Origin: Rhizophagus irregularis
Lineage: Eukaryota > Glomeromycota > Glomeromycetes > Glomerales > Glomeraceae
Assembly: GCF_026210795.1 (NCBI RefSeq)
Contig: NC_089444.1
Span: 1,974,501-2,038,500 of the forward strand
Direction of reading: 5' to 3'
Length of the DNA: 64,000 bases
Positions 38,930-51,240 of this stretch are shown one piece after another (position 1 is the stretch's first letter; the number at the start of each line of letters is the position of its first letter). Below the pieces are notes generated by a model that saw only the letters and a program-made list of their open reading frames with translations, was not told the origin of the DNA and made no database searches. The translations under genes and the position numbers were made by a program.

Positions 38930-39590
38930 CAAAGTTTATTACATGAACATGTAAAATTTCATTACACAAATATGTAAAATTTATTATATTATTTTTAGAG
39001 GACCCGGACATTACATATACAACTCAGTGGCAACTTTTTTGCAGATTGACCTAAATTTCACAAAAAAAATCAGTTTTTTGCGATTATCTCGGTATCCAGT
39101 AGTCCAATTTGTACGAATTATTTTTCGTTTTGTAGCTCTCATCAAACTCTACAAAATAAAAAAAAATCTGCATGAATTGGATCACTGAATACCAAGATAC
39201 TCACAAAAAACAGAAAATAAAAAAAGAGCAAATTGGGTCTTTTTTTGGCAAAAAGTCAGTTGTGAGTTCTATAAAAGATGTTTGGGGTCTTATTTTTAGC
39301 ATAAGTTTATTACACAGACATGTAAAATTTCATTACACAGATACATAAAATTTATTATACTATTTTTAGTTACAAGTTTATTACACAGATACGTAAAATT
39401 TATTGTACTATTTTTAATTACAAATTTATTACACAGACATTTAAAATTTATTGTACTATTTTTAGTTACAAGTTTATTACACGAACATGTAAAATTCATT
39501 ACACAGATACGTAAAATTTATTGTACTATTTTTAGTTACAAGTTTATTACACAAACACATAAAATTTATTATACGAACACGTAAAATTAA
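38930..39590. repeat. minisatellite, ~55-70-bp units
   Basis: Repeated order: AAGTTTATTACACAGAYA, TGTAAAATTT, ATTGTACTATTTTTAGTTAC. About eight units, interrupted at 38999-39292. Confidence 0.8.
38999..39292. mobile_element. element inserted in the minisatellite
   Basis: Interrupts the array. Imperfect inverted ends (AGAGGACCCGGACATTA and AAGACCCCAAACATCTT). The interior contains GATTATCTCGGTATCCAGTA and an inverted counterpart, a motif pair also seen near 33675-33790. Confidence 0.5.
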
Positions 39591-40032
39591 AAAAATAAAT
39601 GTGTAAAAAAGAATTTTTTAAGAATATCTGTGTAATATAAAAAATTATAAAATAAAGTGAAGAACAGAAAGGTTGGAGGCGGTAGGTAGGATAAATTAAG
39701 GTTATTTATTTATTTATTTTTTTTTGTCAAAAAATAATATATATCTTGTAACTATTGATTAATTTTGAATTTATTTTAAATAGAAACTTTTTTACTTTTT
39801 TTTAAAATAATTATATCTAAAAATTAGGCCAATTTTAAAAGAAATAAAAAGTACTAAATGTATAAAATAAATTATGTTTTATATAATCTATAATTATAAA
39901 TGTTACTGAACTTGTAAGGTAAAAAATATATATGATTTAAAAATATAACTGGAAAGGTGGTAAAATTACTTAGTAGAAGGAAAATTTGGAGTAAAATAAA
40001 TTTACATATAAATCTTAAAAATTTTATGGTAA

Positions 40033-40345
40033 CCTTTATTAGGCCAAAGAAATAAAATTATTCGTTTCTCATGAAAAAAAATTGCTAAATTTGACCTGGC
40101 CACCCGAAAAAAAAATTTATTTTCAAAAAAAAATTTAGCCGATTCCTAGAAGATAATTGGTTGATTTAATAAATTTTTTGCCCGGGTTACTGGGTGGAAA
40201 AAAAAATTATTTTTTTATGATTATGATTGGTCAAAATCAAAATCACATGACCAAATAAAAATAAATTTTTTTATCTTTTCGCAACATTTACATGACCTGC
40301 CCGGTCATGAGAAACGAATAAATTTATTTACTTGGCCTTAGAAAT
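40033..40345. mobile_element. MITE with TTAGGCCAARKAAATAAA ends
   Basis: Inverted ends share TTATTCGTTTCTCATGA, starting TTAGGCCAAAGAAATAAAAT on the left and (inverted) TAAGGCCAAGTAAATAAATT on the right. Nested in the 38671-40365 element. Confidence 0.65.
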
Positions 40346-40469
40346 AAGCGGGATCCTATTTATATACATTCAAATTATTAATAAATTTGTAATTTAATAT
40401 TTAATATTGATATGGTACGTTACTTATGCAAAGCACTATATATATATATTATTAAATTAGCAACCAATA

Positions 40470-40871
40470 CAGTCAACTCTTAATATAATGAAGTGGGCGT
40501 CCAGGCTGATCAGGCCTTCGTTATAGGAATATTCATTAATATGATGGGAAAATCTGGTACAATCTGGAAAATTATGGTATATTGTGGTATATTGTTGTAT
40601 AATAATTGTATTTTATAATGCAAAAACACAAGTTATACAAAATATTTTCGTTATATTGAAAAAAAATTTGTTATAAAAGAAAATTCATTATTAAAAGAAG
40701 TGTTTTTCATATACAGTTTATAAAATTTACTTTGTTAAACGGTATATGGTATTTAATTAGTAAAATTCGGTATAATGAGATTTTTTCATATGTTAAAATC
40801 TGTACTACACTGAAGATCCGTTATATTGTAAAATTCATTATATCAAAATTCGTTATAAGAAGAGTTAACTG
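40470..40871. mobile_element. pogo-like MITE, inverted copy of 6136-6523
   Basis: TA flanks. Ends CAGTCAACTCTTAATATAAT and, inverted, CAGTTAACTCTTCTTATAAC. The interior matches 6136-6523 in reverse. Confidence 0.8.
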
Positions 40872-40935
40872 TAATCGTAAAAAGATGCAATACAACTTGT
40901 TGGAATCGTCTCATTGAGAAAAATCAAATGGTGGT

Positions 40936-41367
40936 ACAGTGCAGAACCTCTATAATAGGAACTTAAAAAAATTTAAATAAAATTTGATTTTATGATTAGA
41001 TTTTAATTTTATAAAAAAAATTAAACTTTATTTATTAAAAGGAATTGATTTATAAAATAAAAAAAGTCTCGATTTTTCAGATTATGTAAGCATCACGTGA
41101 TACATATATTAACCAATCAGAAATTAGGATTTTATAAGTTATATGATATAAAATTTATATAATATATTTATTTATTGTATTTCATTATAAACTGATGAAT
41201 TAGGTATACGATGATAGATTTGTATTTTATTATTTGTATTTTTTGACCAAATTAAAGTAAAATTACTTAGTTTTTGAATTTTTTCATTTATAAATTCATC
41301 TGAACTGTCTTTTAAATATTCACTTGATGGTATATAATTATCATCTATAACATTAAATTGACCTATA
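40936..41367 (-). mobile_element. remnant of the CAGTGCGG family with coding scrap
   Basis: Starts CAGTGCAGAACCTCTATAAT, as at 33360. A minus-strand frame (GQFNVIDDNYIPSSEYLKDS ... RIPNSSVYNEIQ, 41366-41172) may be the C-terminus of its transposase. It is cut off exactly where the 41368-52054 element begins. Too short to classify. Confidence 0.4.
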
Positions 41368-41646
41368 CAGTCAACTCCCTCTATAGTCACTCCCGTTATA
41401 GTCACATTCTACTATATAGTCATACCAGTTGAATGTTCAAAACACTTTATTATTAAAATCTATCCTATATAGTCACAATCTATCTATAGTCACTATCACA
41501 CCTATTCTCAAAAATCTTATATTAAAAAGAACCGTTTATAATCACAGTTATATAAAAAATATATTAAATAACTTGGCATCTAATGATCGTACAAAGATGT
41601 AGCATAACTTGTTAAAATCGTCTCACTGAAATGAATCGAATGGTAG

Positions 41647-42520
41647 TAGTTTTATCCTTTTCCTTTGCAAGTATTTACGGCCAGACCACCCATTGCCTCT
41701 TATGAGACTAATCTCGGGTCTGTGTCCTATCATCTTCAATGGGCAACCATTATACCGAATACTTAATTCCTCAGGTAACAGCACCACTATAGAAGACATC
41801 TCACATCGGGCCATTTTAGGCGATCTGAAGCTCAGTACACGCCGCCTATTCATCCTATACCCATTGCACGATACTGATACTCAATTTATTTAACGACCTT
41901 TAGAGAGCATCTACTTTCATGGAGGACTTTCGACAGGTAACATCAACCATCTAAGACACCCTTCCATACTACCGTTTACATTTAGCTAAGATCTCACTCA
42001 AAGGCCACTACAGCCCGCGATTACCTAGCACCGATAGTACAGTTGTTTATCCCAAGTGGTATACTTTGTAGTGACCACTCGGACAGGAAGTAGCAGGCAT
42101 CTGTCCAGAATTACCCTTTATGGTGGGTATCAACCACCAGGGATCACCAACCAAGACCCAAGACGACCATCTAGCCATTACTGACCCCAAGCGGTATCAG
42201 AGTGACCACCCGGACAGGAAGCCCTCCACAGAGTAGTGCGATTCGCGATTGGCACTGCACACATGCCACCGGCTTCGAGGAACGCGAAGGACACTACGAC
42301 CCTTAGTTAAAATGTGCGGCCTAACCGTACACACTAATTCACCATGATGCAGTCCAACTACACTAATCCCTGTCCGTACCTTCACGCTATTGGTTGTAGC
42401 GTCCGCAGTAAAATTCTTTTTATTTCCGTGGTCTTGGGAATCGAACCTGCGACCTCACCATACTCAGGCTTAATGAGGGTCTCTGCCGACTAACCACCGA
42501 GATAGGGTGACCAACCCTTC
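41647..42520 (-). mobile_element. tRNA-headed SINE-like unit 1
   Basis: In sense orientation (minus strand) it starts with a tRNA-like head: A box-like TATCTCGGTGGTTAGTCGG (42504-42486) and B box GGTTCGATTCC (42447-42437), about 70 bp in all. A body of about 800 bp follows, ending ACTTGCAAAGGAAAAGGATA. Bounded on both sides by the GGAAAAGGATAAAACTA target. Far GC-richer than its surroundings. Pol III transcription is inferred from the boxes. Confidence 0.7.
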
Positions 42521-43516
42521 TAGTTTTATCCTTTTCCTTTGCAAGTGTTTACGGCCAGACCACCCATTGCCTCTTACGAGACTCCAATCGGCTCTGCGTC
42601 CTATCATCTTCAATGGGCAACCATTAAACCGAAAGACTTAATTCCTCGGTAACAGCACCACTATAGAAGACATCCCCCATCGGGCCATTTAGGCTGATCT
42701 GAAGCTAGGTACACGCCGCCTACTCATCCTATACCCATTGCATGATACTGATACTTAATTTATTTAACCACCTTTAGAGAGCATCTACTTTCATGGAGGA
42801 CTTTCGACAAGTAACATCAACCATCTAGTACCCTTTCATACCACCATTTTAGGTACTAAGTCTCACTCAAAGGCCACTACAGCCCGCGATTACCTAGCAC
42901 CGATAGTACAGTTGTTTACCCCAAGTGGTATACTTTTGTAGTGACCACTCAGACAGGAAGTAGCAGGCATCTGTCCAGGATCACCCCTTATGGTGGGTAT
43001 CAACCACCAGCGATCACCAACCATGGACCTCCCGAAGGAATCGAACCCCATAGCCACGCTACCTGTTCTGCGCACGAACACCTTAGTTGGTCTAAGACCT
43101 AACAGAAGGTCTAACTACCACTAAGACATTGCACCCTCAGCTTTACCATCTAGGACGACCATCTAGCCATTACGACCCCTAAGCGTATCGTGACCGACCA
43201 CCTGGCACAGGAAGTCCCCTCCAGCGCATAGTAGCGACCTCAACGACAGGACTGCGCACATGCCAATGGTCTCATAGGGAACGTTAGAAGGACACCATGA
43301 CCCTTAGTTGAAATGTGCGGCCTAACCGTACACACTAATTCACCACGATGCAGTCCCAATCTACACTAATCCCTGTACCTTCACGCTATTGGTTGTAACG
43401 TCCGCAGTAAAATTCTTTTTATTTCCGTGGTCATAGGAATCGAACCTGCGACCTCACCATACTCAGGCTTAATGAGGGTTTTAGTGACTAACCACCGAGA
43501 TAGGGTGACCAACCCT
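42521..43516 (-). mobile_element. tRNA-headed SINE-like unit 2 with nested insertion
   Basis: Second copy of unit 1, about 90% similar by eye, with its own tRNA-like head (B box near 43436-43446). About 120 bp extra at 43021-43142 is absent from unit 1 and is a different tRNA-like sequence. Confidence 0.7.
43021..43142 (-). mobile_element. second, distinct tRNA-derived insertion
   Basis: Sense strand carries an A box-like TGTCTTAGTGGTAGTTAGA and B box GGGGTTCGATTCC about 70 bp apart. Absent from the sister unit at the equivalent place. The ends do not pair as an acceptor stem, so a functional tRNA is unlikely. Confidence 0.55.
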
Positions 43517-43851
43517 TAGTTTTATCCTTTTCCTGTGCAAACAGTCTTATGACTTTATTTTTATTTATATTTTAACATCGAAAATTCAAACGAACAATAT
43601 TACAAAAATAAGAAAATAAACTAATAAAAATAAAAATAAAAAGAGTAGCTTCACGACTCATACAAGTAAAGAAATCTAAACTAAAATAAAATTAAAGCAA
43701 AGAAAAACTAGACTATTACAGAATCGCATACCCCAACTTTACCCGAAGGCCAGTGAGTCAACTATCCAACATCCAAAAATCCAGTCCGTTACCAGAAAGA
43801 AATCCTAAGAGGTTGAACTGTTAAGCGGCGCAGAAAATCCAAGTGCGAGAT

Positions 43852-46800
43852 CTATGATCCACCCCGAATTATAGAAGAGGATATCCAAGAAATCCAGGAA
43901 TCCTGAGAAACTATCGCCAAAGAAGAGTTATTTGTATGTGGAGAAGAAACAATAGGAGAAGAATTTATAGATGGGCCACGTAATTTGGAAGCAGCCGAGA
44001 TACCCTGCGACTCTTCCCAAGCATGGAAAAGAACATTCCGACACAGCCAAATTTCACCATACAATTCGACTTGGAAGTCATTAAGGAGAGGAGAAATAAT
44101 CTTATATATGACAGAGAGAGGAAAATGTTGGTTTAAAAAAGCTGTTAAATGCGCAGGCAACAATCCTCTAGTAAGCCAAAGACAGGACAAAGAAGGAGTT
44201 TCATAGTTCCAACAATCTAGAGCAGAGAATCCAGTTTGGAAGGTAATATCCAGAGGTTTCAGAGATGAGAACGAAGATAAGCAGGAATCTCTGAATTTGA
44301 TAATTTCAGAATGATGTGTCAAACACGGATTTAAATCTGGAAGAATATAAGGACAAGTCCAAAGATGATTCAAATCTTCAGGAGCTGAGTTGCATTGTGG
44401 ACAAAGCCAATCGGGAGAATATAAATAAGGTTTGCGTTGTTGAAGAGTAGTTAAAGTAGGCAGCATATCCAAAAGGAGTTTGATACGGAAGATCCAGAAT
44501 TCAGGACGACCATTCTTATGCGAAGCAAAACCTTTAATTTGTGAAAGGCAAAAATATATACCAGCCCAATCAAAAAGTGAAGGGGAACCAAGAGCAGTAA
44601 ACCGTGCCAGTGAACAGAAAGATAAAAGAGCACGAGCATCAGCTATAGAGCGGAGGAAATGACGAATATTCATGTCAATAGGCAAAGAATTAAATGATAA
44701 CAAGCACGGAGCATAACAAAATGCCAAAGGTGAAATATTAGGTGGGGAAGACGAATGAGCATTTTTTGCCAATGAATCCGCTTGCATATTATAGATGTCA
44801 TCGCCATGAGCAGGGACTTTAATCAAATCAACCTTAAGGTCACGATCCATAATAAGATATCGAATAGAAAGCCAAAGGAGATGATTATGTTCTCGAAGCA
44901 ACTTCAGTGAGAAGGGAACATCAACAAAGCGTTTCCATAGTGAGATAAGCTGACTACAATCAGTATGAATGGAGATTGAAGAGCCATGGGAAAGAGCGTT
45001 TAGTCCTAATACAACAGCATAGATTTCAGAACGTAAGGCTGAAGGAAGACATGAAAAAATTTGCAAAGATGAAGATTCAGCAACAAGTCATCATCATCAA
45101 CGGGCAAGCCAAGCAGAGGTCATGGAAGCAGGTGAAGAGTCCGTAGCAACATGAAAAGAACCATCAGTATACAGAGATTGCACGGAAAGTGGTAAAACAA
45201 CATCGTCAGGCATATCCTTAAAGGAAGAAGAGAAAGTGGAAAAAGTAGATAAAGACGGTTTTGACAAATGAACAAGAGCCAGAGAAGTAGCATAACTCCA
45301 TGAAGTAGATAAAGTAATCGGAAGGTAAGCCGCAAAGACTTTGGCATTTCTGGTAGGATAGCCTACGGTTTCTGATAAGATTACATTAAAAAAACACTTC
45401 TCACTATTACAGCGTTGCTTAATTGCGGATTTCTTGGATAAGGCGGGGATATTAAAAGAACATCCAGGACAAGGATTGTAAGATCGTTCATCAGCGGAAG
45501 AAGATACAGGAAGCCAATGAGACATGATAGCAGAATCTTGTTTCTTGTAAGTGATACAAACACGGCCCACAGATAAAGTTCGGGTAGCAGAATTAAAATT
45601 AATAGCCCATTGAGAATAAAAAAAATAATCTTTAACAGTATGATCTAATAAACAAGGGGAAGCTAAAGTAAAAGAAGAATTAATAAAATATAAAGGCAAC
45701 AATAAAGAAGAAAAAGGAGAAGAAAGAAAATTATTTTTAATAAAATTGAACCAAGTAGGAATCCGTCCTTTACGACCAACGATACCAAGGTATCGAAGGT
45801 CAAGCCAATTCATAAGATATCGTCCACAAGGGGAAACCAATTGAGCAAGGACAAAAAGATTTAAATTTTTCCAAAGTTTCCAAGCAGTCCGAAAAATCGA
45901 ATGCGGTAAAATGGATCGGAGTGGCGAAGCTGGTTGCAAGTCCTGCCTCAGAGGTCGGAAAGAGAGGGACCACGTGATATTCAATCGCGAAGAAAACAGT
46001 AATGAATTAAACAAAGTATGCGTCCGTAAAGAAATGACTTGTGACCATGGTTCTAAGTCAATAGTAGTCGGGCAACTTTCAGCACCCAAATATCCTTGAA
46101 GATAGGAGATAGCATAAAGGGCAAAATCTTTGAAGTCAGGGTGAATGAAAATTTTTTGCCAAGATGCAATATGGAAAGAAAGGAATCGATAAAAAGCATT
46201 CTGAATCGAAAAAGGAAGTTTAAGAAATAACAAAGCCAATGGAGTAGTCGCAGCAAGTCCAGCTTTTCTTCGAAGTAATGAAAACATAGGTTTAACTATT
46301 GATTGAATAGTACTTTCAGAGAAAAGGGTAGTTTGAAGACGAAATTCCAATCGCGGAAGAAGGACAGCATTATAGAGATAGGCCACATGTTGAGCTAATA
46401 ATTTCTTCGGGCCCAGAAGAGCAGCCATATCTTTGACCATGGAGCGCGCTTGTTTCAAAACAAAAGCGGAAGAGGCGGACAAGGAAAACCAAACTCCTAA
46501 GAAACGAAATGAAGTATTAAGAGATAAAGAAAAAAGAGAAAGAGAAGTATCGGAAACTAAAGAAGAAGGTAAAAGTTCAAAAATAATCTTTGAAGAAGGC
46601 GAAGAGGATGAAAGAAGAACATATTTTGCTGAATTGGCTTGAACATTATTTAAAGTATAAAATTCAGCAGTAATAGAAAGACGATCTTCTATTCCGGACT
46701 TTGAAGAGGCAATAAGTGTAGAATCATCCATAAACGTTAAATGTGAAATTGGTAAGGAATGTTGTTCAAATTCAAGTGGAGAATAATTTAGAAGAGCTGA

Positions 46801-49169
46801 AGAATTTAAAATAAAAGGATCTCGTGCTTCTTGATTCAAAATAGTAAGTAAGGGATCCAAATAAATAACCCAAAGAAAAGGGGAAATGATTTCTCCTTGA
46901 TCGATACCAACACGTACTCTATAAGCAGCTGTATCGCCATGACAAGTAATAATCTTATTATTTCGTCGTGTAAAAAGATTCAAAATAAATCGCACTAAAA
47001 GTGCAGGGATATGTAATCTATCTAAAGCTAATTTAAGCATATTTAAATCCATAGAATCAAAAGCTTTAGAGATATCTTGAGAAATGATCCATAGTTCCTG
47101 ATCATCAGTAGAGTCATGTTTATGTTGATAAATAATCGCATCCAGCATCTTAATAGGGACATCCGTAGAACCACCAGGTAAACCAGCAAAATTACCACCT
47201 TGGAGAATTTTATTATCAGCAAGAATGTTGGAAAGACGATTCGTGACGACCTTAACTACACATTTTCGAACTGTTTCCAGAAGGGTAATAGGTCGAGTGT
47301 TCTTAAGTTGAGCATCAAAGTCATGAGGTTTAGGAATAGGATAAACCACGGCTTCACGCCAGTCAGCAGGAATATCACCACGAGAAAGGCAAGTATTGGC
47401 AAGTAAAAGAGAAAAATCCAAGGCTTCACCGGACAAGTGTTTAATCATCTCATAAGAAATTTTTGAAGGGTCGGAAGCTTTGTTATTTGGCATGGAGGAA
47501 ATCACAGCAGACCATTCTTGTAGGGAAATAGGCGCCAAAACAGGATCATATAAAGAAGCAGACACATTTGTAAGAGGAGTGTAAGCTTGTTGCCATTGGG
47601 CGGGAAATGAAGTGATGGAAGAATAGCGGACCAACGGAGGAGAAACAATCGATTGAAAATGAGAAATAGCAGCTTGTTTAATGTCCGAAGGATCCGTTAA
47701 TAAGGTAGGAGTTGAGTCCAGTACGACCAGGACACGATCAAGAACAATTAAGCGTTTTTCTACTGATAGGGCAGAATCTATAAAGGTGCCAAACGAGTTC
47801 GAAAAGTGTTCGTCACGTAGTGCAGTATAATATTCCACTGAGTCCGTAAGGTGTTGGGCAAATTTAGTAGACAAAAAGGCAGAAACTAAATTCTTCTGTA
47901 ATCGTAAAAACGATTTAAATACAGATACAGGGGATGTAGAATAGGTAGGAACTGAATAATCAGGAAGTAAGGATGCTAAATTTTCAAGATAAGAGGGCAA
48001 AGCGGCAGTCATTTGCGCAATCTGAGTAGGCCGATTAAAACGACGAGTAGTAAGGCGATATAAAAATCGATCTAAAAACTTGTTAATAGCAATAAGTTTA
48101 GTCAATTCAGGAGAATATGAATGTCGGTATGTATTGGAGACTTTTTGAAAGGGTAGAGTTTCAATTGCAGCACTAATTATGGCAGCTTTCAATGCATGCC
48201 ACATACGATCAAGAGAAAGAGAGGAGAAATCAAAATCAGGGTGATATTGTCTATCTAAATAAACTCCAAGAGAATCACAGTGGTAAAATTAATCCATTGT
48301 TCAACTGAAGTGGAAGCGTAAGAAAAAATAGTACGCATTTCTTTTTTTTGTTTGAGACGAGATTTAGCCAAAACAGCCAGGCAAGAACTGAAGTCAAAGA
48401 TAGTTGTAAGAACTTTGTGATCTGTAAAAGGACGATCAAGGAGATCCGGGCAAGTAACCACTTGCGAAAAAAGACCAGGGGCAGGAAAACCAGGTGAAGA
48501 CCAAATATAATCCAGTCTAGAAGATCCATTATCATGAAAGAAGGTGGGATCAGGACCATTTGTAGAAGAGTGAGCTTGATGATCGGTAAAAAACCGAGAA
48601 GAAAGCAAGCGAAGAAGCTTAAAATGATTAGATGAATAATGGGAATGAGCAACTTCATCAATATTAAAGTCGCCAAGAATAATTACAAAATAATTGTTAT
48701 TTCTGGCATAATCAAGCCAGGAGAGGAGTTTAGTAATAAGATCATTACAAATAGATTGATGAATAGAACCAGAAGGAGGGTAATATATAGAAATAATAGA
48801 GATTTTGGTTTGATGAAAAAACAAATCTAATTTAAGAAGTTGACCTTTCCAAGGATCAATTGTTTGGACATGCTTATGAAGAGGATTACGTAGCAAAATA
48901 CTAACACCATCATGAGGGCGAAAAGAAGATGAACAAGCCCAATAGGACTTAAAGTGATGTTGGGAGTGTTCGTTTTTGAAAATAAATTTAGCATTTGAAG
49001 GGGAAAGACGCGTATCATTAACAGATAGAGCACCAAAGGAAGAGTGGAGAAAAAAATTAAGTAAATGTTGTTGTCGAACTGGAGAACATAAACCATTAAC
49101 ATTTAATTGACCAAATTTAATAAGGGGAGAGGGGTGAGGAGAAAAATTATGTATTTTGTTGTCCATCAT
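43852..49169 (-). pseudogene. LINE ORF2: endonuclease, reverse transcriptase, RNase H
   Basis: APE-type endonuclease 49169-48290: FGQLNVNGL, IIILGDFNIDE-like VIILGDFNID, SSRLDYIW, FTDHKVL. A one-base shift near 48285 joins it to the RT frame (48204-45097). RT motifs: KTRPITLLET-like NTRPITLLET, ISQDISKAFDSMD, GIDQGEIISPFLWV, and the active site LTFMDDSTL (about 46722-46736), with Met where many LINEs have Ala. RNase H starts at LYTDGSF, continues after four in-frame TGA codons (45088-45099) with SALRSEIYAVVLGLNA, IHTDCSQLI and ADSLAKNA. A C-terminal CPQCNSAPEDLNHLWTC is a zinc-binding tail common in this class. Almost intact. Confidence 0.88.
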
Positions 49170-49218
49170 TATTACACACTGATAAATCGGTAATAAAGAA
49201 GGGGAAAAAGGAGAACAA

Positions 49219-51240
49219 TTATTGATTAGCCTGGCCTTGTTGCCGAGCTAGGATGAGGTTGTTTTGTTGGATTCCTTCTTTAATCAAGCCAGCCAAAGAG
49301 GCAACAGTGTCAGAAAGAGAGGAGAGTCGCTGTTCCATATCAATAGGAGAGGAAGGGGCGACGTTAGAAGGTGGAATGGAAGTAAAATGAGGAATTGGGG
49401 AAAAACCACTTGTTGATTGCAAAGGAGGAGAATTAACATCAACGAGGATATTATTATCATTTCGATTCACTGTATCATCCCATCCTTGCATAGAGGAAGG
49501 GATGTAGGAAGGAGGTTTAGTGACAAAAGGGCCAGGAATAGGAGCACGAACAGCCATAGCAGATTCCAAATTAGTGATGCGGCTGTTCATGGTAGCAAAT
49601 TGTGTGGTAAGAAGGACTAATTCTTCAACTACTTTTTCAAGAGCAGCACCAATAGATTTCCAATCAGTAAGCACAGTAGGAGGAGCAGGGTATGTAACAT
49701 CCATGCCATCAGCATAGTGATCAAGTTCATTTGCATCAGGAATACGGCGACGTTGATTATTATTGTTGTTGTTAAGATTGTCGCGATTCCATGGTCGATG
49801 TTGAGAACGAGAACGAGATTGTTGTCGGTTATTAGGTCTGGATTTAGAATGATGGCGAGAAGCATTGGTACGGCTTTGTCCATCATTATTGTTATCAGGG
49901 CGGGCAAAACGGTTATGTCGTTTAGCAGGATGAGAAGGAGGTAGATGCTTGTTATATAAAGCACGTAATTTATCATTAGATTGCCAAGGGCAAGAAGGGC
50001 GATTAGGTCTAGATGAAGAACCACATCGATCAGGGTTACAATTAGGGCGACCACATCGATGACAAAGAGAAGTGACTTCATCCGGAGAATGCCAGGTAAG
50101 GCCAACTTTCTTGAGGGCACATGAAATAGATTTAGCATTATCCATAGCTGTTTCAGAGGCAAAATGGCAATAGGCGTAAGGTTTGGGATTGTAAGAATTC
50201 ATAGAGAAGGGAACATTGATAGATTTAGCGGAAATTTCTTCGGCAATTTCAGCAAGATCGACCGCTATAGTACCACGCGGGAGACCGGCAAGTAAAGCAA
50301 CATAAGCGCGTCTTTCAGCGCGTTGTTCAGGTGAGAAAGTAGCGGGCAGATACGCAAACAATGTCCTCCACAAAGGACGCCCCAGGTAGAGTCGAGGTTC
50401 TGTAAAGCACCAGTAGATTCAAAGGTAATGTATGCAGTACGATAAAGTTTAGATAAATGGGTATGGCAGCGAACAATATTGCCGTAATGGGAAAAAGTAC
50501 CACGCAAAAGAGTGTCAGTTATAAAAAGGGGGATGTTGGTAACCACCAGGGTACGCGCGTGTTCATCTGCTTTAATAGCCTGGGGGTCATATGCATGGAA
50601 ATGCAAGCCAAACAAAGAATCCATAGGGGAAGCTACGGCTTTGATAAGATCTTCCTTTTTTCGGAAGTGAACGATGATCCTTTTCAAATTGTTGGATCCA
50701 CTACACGTGGCACGACTACCATAAGAGGGGAACAAGGAAAGTTGTCGATCAACCGCGTCGCACGCGTCGTGGTTCGAAGCGAAGTGAGTCCAAAAATCCT
50801 CGACGTCATTAGGAGCAGCCGAGGCGTAAAAAAGTGTAGGTTGAGATTGTACTGCAGCTTGGGACGCGTCCGGGGAGGCAGCACGTTCTGGGAAGGAAAC
50901 TGCGGGAGTAATATCAGGGCTTTTGCCTTTATCGGTGTTATTAGCAGGTGCGTGTTGAGAAGCGTCAAGAGAGGAGGTATCAGGTTGAGAAGGTATCTCA
51001 GCGGAAGTTGTCTCAACAGGGCCAGGAGGCGTGAGAGGTTTATCAACATCCATGACAGAGTCGTCAGCACTGACTCGGCAGACGTTTATTAGTAGAGGTG
51101 GTCGAAGGTGGAGTGTTCGAAGGACCAGACATAGAGGAACCTTGACCAGAAACGTTGCCAGTTGGAGAGCTAGAGGCAGGACGTTTAGAAGTAGTATCTT
51201 TGTTAGACTTGTTATCTTTCTTTTTGTTATCTTTAGCCAT
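49219..51240 (-). pseudogene. LINE ORF1: RRM and zinc-knuckle RNA-binding protein
   Basis: Starts at the ATG at 51240 (MAKDNKKKDNKSNKD). A shift near 51085 leads into DDSVMDVDKPLTPPG, and a second one-base shift near 50342 (LRICP to ATFSPEQRAERR) leads into the C-terminal frame ending at 49219. It holds an RRM (TLVVTNIPLFI ... YRTAYITFES, about 50560-50400). The zinc knuckle CHRCGRPNCNPDRC is near 50040. An Arg/Ser/Asn-rich basic stretch and a Pro-rich tail with a short coiled coil (MEQRLSSLSDTVASLAGLI) follow. It would coat LINE RNA. Confidence 0.8.

Larger units (their letters stand above)
38671..40365. mobile_element. TIR element with ATAGGAYYCCGCTTA ends, repeat-filled
   Basis: Left ATAGGACTCCGCTTACTTCT with GAGGTAACCT just inside. 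Right, inverted, ATAGGATCCCGCTTATTTCT with an inverted AAAGGTTACC further in. The interior holds a minisatellite and two more elements. No coding content. Confidence 0.6.

Noticed and set aside
38930-39590. CRISPR-like array of regularly spaced repeats
   Set aside because: Units are tandem without unique spacers, in a eukaryotic context. It is a minisatellite.
42425-42520. A functional tRNA gene
   Set aside because: A and B boxes are present but the acceptor ends do not pair and no clear cloverleaf is visible. It recurs as the head of a long repeat.
42197-43081. Several 60-65-residue frames in the GC-rich SINE-like units
   Set aside because: Not conserved between the two sister units and without protein motifs. 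The region is better explained by tRNA-headed repeats.
44451-50162. Plus-strand and other-frame ORFs across the LINE
   Set aside because: Shadows of the minus-strand ORF1/ORF2 frames. No motifs of their own.
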